DNA of 16,953 bases from Planctomycetota bacterium (GTDB lineage Bacteria; Planctomycetota; UBA1135; JALUZX01): the NCBI GenBank assembly GCA_027011425.1, contig JALUZX010000822.1:1-16953 (forward strand), written 5' to 3'. Positions 13,315 through 16,953 of this stretch are shown here, in pieces. The notes below the pieces were generated by a model. The model saw only the letters and a list, made by a program, of their open reading frames with translations. It searched no databases and was not told the DNA's origin. Both the position numbers and the translations under genes were made by a program. The number at the start of each line of letters is the position of its first letter. Positions within the stretch are counted from its first letter, which is position 1.

Positions 13315-15156
13315 CTACCGGCGGTGCCTTTCCCGGTCCTGAAGTTCCACTTCGGCGAAGCCCCCGGAGTCCTTCCACCTTTTTCCAGGATACCAATCCA
13401 GAATGATCAGGTAGATTCGCTTGACGGACAGCCTTTTGCCGAACTCCAGCCGGGTCTTGTGGATTCCCTGTGGCATCTTGAGGGTGAAACGTTCCCTGCC
13501 GATTCTGGCGACCACCAGCTTGGGGGTCTTGAACGCCTGGCTCTCCGTGGGAAACCAGATCGTGGGGCTGAGCACCAAATGGGTGGCCCGCACGGGCCTT
13601 TCCAGGGTGATCTCCAGCCACGGCCTTTCGTCGTCCTTGGAACAGGCCCACCCCGTGAACCCGATGCCGTCCACGGCCTTCGCTGCGGCCCACCCACCCG
13701 TCTGGGAGGATGCCTTTGCGGTCATCCGGTTTCTTTTTCCCGGGTTCAAGAGGAGGTTCCTGCCCTGGTCGTCCAACCAGGACCGGAACTCGGGAGTAAG
13801 GACACGGTCGACCTTGACCCTGACCTTGTTGGACTTGACCTTGTATCTGCGGAGGCCTTCGTCCACCACTTCGCCGAAGGCCTGGATCTGGAAGACGCCG
13901 TTGCTCTTGAATGCCTCCCTGTGGGCGAAGGTGGCCTTCGAGGGCGGAAGAGGCTTTTTCTCGCTGCCTGTGATCCGGGCGATCCTCTTTCCGTTGGCAC
14001 GCCACTCGATCCAGGAGATCCTCAGCTTGTCGTCCCCCCAGGCGTAGTAGTCCTTGAGCCTGTCCGGCCAGGAGGAGACCCACATGGTGACCGGGTATCT
14101 CCCGTCCACCCGGATCTGGAAATCCCCCCCCCTGCTCTTGACCGCCGCCACCCGGTTGGGGTTGTAGTCCGTCACGGGCGCCGTGGCCCTCCTGAGGAAG
14201 AGAAGGGCGAAACATGTGTCCCTCACGGAGCCCGGGTAGATTCCCCAGAATCCGCCCCTGGATTGTTTCTTGACGAGGAATTCCGCGCCCTCCCAGTACC
14301 AATTATGTTTTCCGAATTTCTCCACGTGGGCGAAGGCCCCGAGGCGCTCCACCCCGTAGAGGTAGTAGTAGAGCCAATAGTTGCGCTTTGGAAGATTTGG
14401 GGGAACCCAGTTTTCCCTGGGGGTGAAGTGCTCGGCGAACCATCTCAGGGCCCTGCTCAGATGCCCGGCCGCTTCGGCGGCCTCCCTGCTTCTCTCCGCC
14501 CCCGCCTTCTTGAGCAGCTTGAGGATGAGCCCCGTGCTTCCGCCGCCCGCGGCGGTCATGGAGCCGCTCACGGGGCCTTTCTGGAAGGGACGATAACACC
14601 ACCCACCGTAAGCCTTCTGGTGCTTGGCGAAGCCCTGGGCCGCTTTCTTCAATACCCTTAGAGGGATCTTAAATCCGGCCTTGGAGGCGGCCCAGAGTCC
14701 CAGGAGGCCGTATTGGCTGTTGGAGAAATCCTCGGATCCCGTGGGGTAGGCCCACAGGCCGCCGGCCCGTTGCCAAGAGAGCAATTCCCTGGCCATGGAG
14801 AAGATCCTGGCCTTGTGCCGCTTGGGATCCTGGGCCTGGAGCGCCAGCAGGACGCATCCATAGGTGTAGGTCCTCTTCTCCTGTCTGGTGAGGATGTATG
14901 CCTCCGCCCTCCTGACCGCCTGGTGGTCCGGAGCGAGCCCGCACTTGAGGAGGGTATACATGGCAAGGGCCGTGGAACCGACGGGATAGTTGTCGTACAT
15001 CTTGAAACTTCCGTCGGGGTACTGGGTCCGGAGAAGGTAATCCACGCCTTTGTCGATGGCCTGGTTGATCTTCTTCTGGGGGATCCTGCCGGCCGGGCAG
15101 GAGCCCCCCGCCAGAGAGAGAAAAAGGATACCTTGGAGGAAAGTGGTCTTTTGCAT
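13315..15156 (-). CDS. Secreted alpha-alpha toroid (prenyltransferase/squalene-oxidase repeat) plus discoidin-like protein
   Basis: A 613-aa exported protein. The N-terminus (MQKTTFLQGILFLSLAGGSC) is a signal peptide, possibly with a lipobox at Cys20. Residues about 30-320 contain repeats of the terpenoid-cyclase type: KGVDYLLRTQYPDGSFKMY, then helical pairs, AKHQKAYGGWCYRP, and EFLVKKQSRGGFWGIYPGS. In Planctomycetota such toroids are common in secreted proteins and are not cyclases; the catalytic Asp-rich motif DxDD is not seen. Residues about 480-608 resemble an F5/8 type C (discoidin) carbohydrate-binding domain: AKAVDGIGFTGWACSKDD, then PWLEITLERPVRATHLVL. The middle region (about 330-470) is beta-rich and Ig-like. 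The role is probably binding to polymers at the cell surface. The ATG has no strong SD. High GC, resident codon use. Confidence 0.82.
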   Translation of the reverse strand: MQKTTFLQGILFLSLAGGSCPAGRIPQKKINQAIDKGVDYLLRTQYPDGSFKMYDNYPVGSTALAMYTLLKCGLAPDHQAVRRAEAYILTRQEKRTYTYGCVLLALQAQDPKRHKARIFSMARELLSWQRAGGLWAYPTGSEDFSNSQYGLLGLWAASKAGFKIPLRVLKKAAQGFAKHQKAYGGWCYRPFQKGPVSGSMTAAGGGSTGLILKLLKKAGAERSREAAEAAGHLSRALRWFAEHFTPRENWVPPNLPKRNYWLYYYLYGVERLGAFAHVEKFGKHNWYWEGAEFLVKKQSRGGFWGIYPGSVRDTCFALLFLRRATAPVTDYNPNRVAAVKSRGGDFQIRVDGRYPVTMWVSSWPDRLKDYYAWGDDKLRISWIEWRANGKRIARITGSEKKPLPPSKATFAHREAFKSNGVFQIQAFGEVVDEGLRRYKVKSNKVRVKVDRVLTPEFRSWLDDQGRNLLLNPGKRNRMTAKASSQTGGWAAAKAVDGIGFTGWACSKDDERPWLEITLERPVRATHLVLSPTIWFPTESQAFKTPKLVVARIGRERFTLKMPQGIHKTRLEFGKRLSVKRIYLIILDWYPGKRWKDSGGFAEVELQDRERHRR

Positions 15157-15350
15157 GAGCCCATGTCCAGTTTTCGACCGGGGTCCGTGACCCTCCAGGT
15201 TACGCCGCCCCGCCCGGGGAGAGAAGAGCCCGGTCGGGGGAATTCTTGCGCCGGCTCCCGGGAGAGAGGAAAATCCTCCTATTCCCGTGGCGGGAGTTGT
15301 CCGGAGACGACGCGGGGAAGAAAGAAACTCCGGGGCGTGAGGCAGGAAAC

Positions 15351-15704
15351 ATGAACATCGAAAAGGAATCAGGTGGATACAAGGTCCGGTTCCTGGGGGA
15401 ACTCCGGGGAGGGAAGGACGCGCCCTCTTCGATCCCGTACGAGGTGGAAGGGGCGCCGGGCCTGGTTTCCGTGGAATTCCGTTTCTTCAAGAACAGGGGC
15501 CCCCGTGAGGGCGTGTTCGTCCATGCCTTCTCCGCCCCCATCCAACGTCCCGGCATGCTCTACTCCTTTCCGGCCCGGAAGACTACCGGGGGGCGTCCCT
15601 TGCTCAGGGGACGGGTGGACCTGCCCTCCCACCTCCGGGAGGGAGATGCCTTCGAACTCGACGTGGAGGTGCAGGTCCGGAGTCTCCACGCGGAAACTCC
15701 ATGA
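15351..15704 (+). CDS. Conserved-looking 117-aa beta-rich protein, function unknown
   Basis: A 117-aa protein beginning MNIEKESGGYKVRFLGEL. I chose the ATG at 15351, preceded by AGGA, over an upstream in-frame TTG at 15246 whose extra 35 residues are Arg/Lys-rich and look untranslated. There is no signal peptide or membrane segment. Alternating strands such as GLVSVEFRFFKNRG, EGVFVHAFSAP and DAFELDVEVQVRSL suggest a small beta-sandwich. Its stop overlaps the start of the phosphatase gene as ATGA, so the two are translationally coupled and probably act in the same process. It faces the toroid gene divergently across 194 bp. No family recognised. Confidence 0.7.
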   Translation: MNIEKESGGYKVRFLGELRGGKDAPSSIPYEVEGAPGLVSVEFRFFKNRGPREGVFVHAFSAPIQRPGMLYSFPARKTTGGRPLLRGRVDLPSHLREGDAFELDVEVQVRSLHAETP

Positions 15705-16501
15705 GTCTTCTTCCCCTTCTCCGCCGGGTGGAGGCCCTGGGCGCACGGGCCTCGGCCCTCCTGGAAGCAAGGCGGTCCATCCCGCTGGATGAGTTGGGAA
15801 CCCGGGAAAAAGCCCTGGCCGATTACGTGACCAAGGTAGACCTGGAGATGGAGGGCTTCTTCCGGAAAGAACTGGCGCGGATCCTTCCAGGGAGTTCTTT
15901 TTTGGGGGAGGAATCGGGCCTGGAGGGTCGTTTCCAGGGGGATCTCTGGATCGTCGATCCTTTGGACGGGACCACCAATTTCTCCCGGGGGCTCCAGCCT
16001 TTCGGATTTTCCCTGGGCTTGCTCCGGGACGGAGCGCCCATTCTTGGGGTCCTGGGTGTTCCCTGCATGGGATGGCTCCTTGGGGCGGTTCGGGGCGAAG
16101 GAGCTTTTCTGGGAGGCCGACCCTTTCGCCTGGAAGATCGGCCCCTGGGTCCCGGAAGCCTCCTGGGGTTGGGGCTCTTGCGGGGCAAGAATTTTCCCCG
16201 TTGGGCCGACGCCCTCCTTGGAACCCAGGGCCGCCTTCGTTTCCTGGGGTCGGCAGTGGTTCACCTGGCGGGAGCGGCCCTGGGAAGGCTGGATCTGGCC
16301 GCCCAGGCGGAATGCCACGTCTGGGACGTGGCCGGCGGGATCCCCATCCTGGAGGAGGCTGGAGGCAGGATCCTGCGTCTGAATGGGACACCCCTGGTCC
16401 CTTTCCGGGAGGAGGAACTCCAAGGGGGCTACCTCTCCTACCTGGCCGGCTCCCCCACCGCCCTCTCCCAGGCTCTCCAGGTTCTCGATAGGTTGCGATA
16501 A
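15701..16501 (+). CDS. Inositol monophosphatase family protein
   Basis: A 266-aa cytoplasmic phosphatase of normal family length. All metal-binding landmarks are present: FLGEES (67-72, metal ligand E70), the signature IVDPLDGTTNF (84-94, ligands D86 and D89), and HVWDVAGGIPILEEAGG (206-222, D209). The N-terminal VTKVDLEMEGFF (43-54) matches the family VTxxDxxxE segment. The family hydrolyses phosphate monoesters such as inositol 1-phosphate, histidinol phosphate or 3'-phosphoadenosine 5'-phosphate with magnesium. The substrate cannot be read from this sequence; the short, simple form is closest to the SuhB/IMPase type. The ATG overlaps the upstream stop. The motif spacing and intact ligands indicate an active enzyme. 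Confidence 0.93.
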   Translation: MSLLPLLRRVEALGARASALLEARRSIPLDELGTREKALADYVTKVDLEMEGFFRKELARILPGSSFLGEESGLEGRFQGDLWIVDPLDGTTNFSRGLQPFGFSLGLLRDGAPILGVLGVPCMGWLLGAVRGEGAFLGGRPFRLEDRPLGPGSLLGLGLLRGKNFPRWADALLGTQGRLRFLGSAVVHLAGAALGRLDLAAQAECHVWDVAGGIPILEEAGGRILRLNGTPLVPFREEELQGGYLSYLAGSPTALSQALQVLDRLR

Positions 16502-16505
16502 AGGT

Positions 16506-16527
16506 GGTCACCGGGAGGTAACCTTTT
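16506..16527 (+). terminator. Likely rho-independent terminator after the phosphatase gene
   Basis: GGTCACC and GGTAACC can pair over seven positions with one mismatch around a GGGA loop, followed directly by TTTTCTT. It sits four bases after the stop codon. The mismatch and short T run make it a moderate candidate. Confidence 0.45.
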
Positions 16528-16618
16528 CTTCCCCCTGCTTCCGGGAGGGAACGTATGGTGCCTCCCCAACAGGGGCTGAGGGTCTCTCCCCAGGGACTTC
16601 CCCGTTTGGCCCCGAAGT

Positions 16619-16627
16619 TGCTATGAT
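16619..16627 (+). promoter_or_regulatory. Possible extended -10 promoter for the final gene
   Basis: TGCTATGAT fits TGnTATAAT with one mismatch, with no good -35 hexamer. The layout is the same as at 2475-2483, and the predicted leader is about 105 bases to the ATG at 16738. Confidence 0.4.
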
Positions 16628-16737
16628 TTGAGACGTGCTTTCCAGGACGCTGTCCCGGGGCCTTCTTGCTTTGAGGGAAGAAGGATGGACCCGGGATCGA
16701 GAATCGCCGGAACAACGAGAACAAAGGAGACGACACC

Positions 16738-16953
16738 ATGCGAAGGATCATGACAGGCCTGGTCACCCTCGGGGTGCTCTTGGCCGGAAGCGGCATGGCC
16801 TGGGCCCATGGCGGGCAGTATCGGGGTCCCGGGGATACGGTCCCCCCTTCGGCGGGAAAAGGGCCTTCCACCCCCAGCGGCCCTTCCACGCCCGGCGGCC
16901 CGGGTCCCGCCACGCCCGGCGCGCCGGGTCCGGCAGCCCCGGCGACGCCGAAC
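16738..16953 (+). CDS. Secreted Pro/Gly/Thr-rich protein, 3' part outside the window
   Basis: The ATG at 16738 has a strong SD (AAAGGAGA, 16723-16730) seven bases before it, and the frame is open for 72 codons to the window end. The first 23 residues, MRRIMTGLVTLGVLLAGSGM and AWA, form a good signal peptide cleaved near A23. The mature protein begins HGGQYRGPGDTVPPSAG, a segment I associate from memory with secreted Planctomycetota proteins. It continues into a low-complexity linker of Pro, Gly, Ser, Thr and Ala (GPSTPSGPSTPGGPGPATPG). Such linkers usually separate an anchor from a globular domain; that domain is not visible here. Function unknown. Confidence 0.8.
   Translation, partial: MRRIMTGLVTLGVLLAGSGMAWAHGGQYRGPGDTVPPSAGKGPSTPSGPSTPGGPGPATPGAPGPAAPATPN

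Noticed and set aside
12992..14302. 436-aa minus-strand frame
   Set aside because: It overlaps the toroid-discoidin gene in another frame and is a Gly/Arg/Pro-rich shadow without recognisable motifs.
15369..16913. 514-aa minus-strand frame opposite the phosphatase gene
   Set aside because: It is extremely Pro/Gly/Arg rich and spans three unrelated plus-strand genes, including one with intact IMPase catalytic motifs.
1..16953. tRNA, rRNA, CRISPR array, transposase or integrase
   Set aside because: No cloverleaf-like segment, regular spaced repeat or recombinase motif was seen on either strand; small RNAs cannot be excluded by eye.

Overview
The window looks like a chromosomal segment of a high-GC member of the Planctomycetota or a close relative. 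The signs are long secreted proteins with domain mixes typical of that group: an alpha-alpha toroid joined to a discoidin domain, VCBS/FG-GAP lipoproteins, a DUF3160 protein, eroded RHS repeats, and a final secreted protein that starts with an HGGQYRGPGD-type segment and a Pro/Gly/Thr linker. Several genes lack strong Shine-Dalgarno sites. The assignment is an inference, because no rRNA or other taxonomic marker is present.

Layout. (1) 24-2225 (+) is a TPR protein with a C-terminal DUF2325-like domain, followed by a pyrimidine-rich gap. (2) 2475-11589 (+) is an accessory island. It holds a seven-repeat VCBS lipoprotein (2583-3911), a frameshifted RHS remnant (3912-4296) that ends at a 180 bp element with perfect 24 bp terminal inverted repeats (4297-4476), a secreted DUF3160 protein (4586-6631), a broken gene start (6628-6717), and a second RHS remnant (6718-7213). 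Next comes an apparent operon with a good sigma70-type promoter: a second seven-repeat VCBS lipoprotein (7210-8526) and two divergent secreted serpins (8557-9909 and 9958-11589). Parts of this island are visibly more AT-rich than the flanks. (3) 11927-15156 holds two minus-strand genes, a DUF3187 outer-membrane protein and a toroid-discoidin protein, with a small plus-strand Cys-containing gene between them. (4) 15351-16501 (+) is a two-gene unit with an ATGA overlap: an unknown 117-aa protein and an inositol-monophosphatase-family phosphatase. A likely terminator follows. (5) 16738 to the window end is the start of a secreted Pro/Gly-rich protein.

How the genes may work together. Most of the island encodes exported products. 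The most distinctive unit is 7158-11589, where one promoter appears to drive a membrane-anchored beta-propeller lipoprotein and two serpins. One serpin keeps a hinge compatible with protease inhibition. The other has a bulky, charged hinge and an added C-terminal region. I infer an envelope-level anti-protease or protease-sensing module that settled in decayed RHS sequence; the sequence does not prove this function. No tRNA, rRNA, CRISPR array, transposase or integrase was found.
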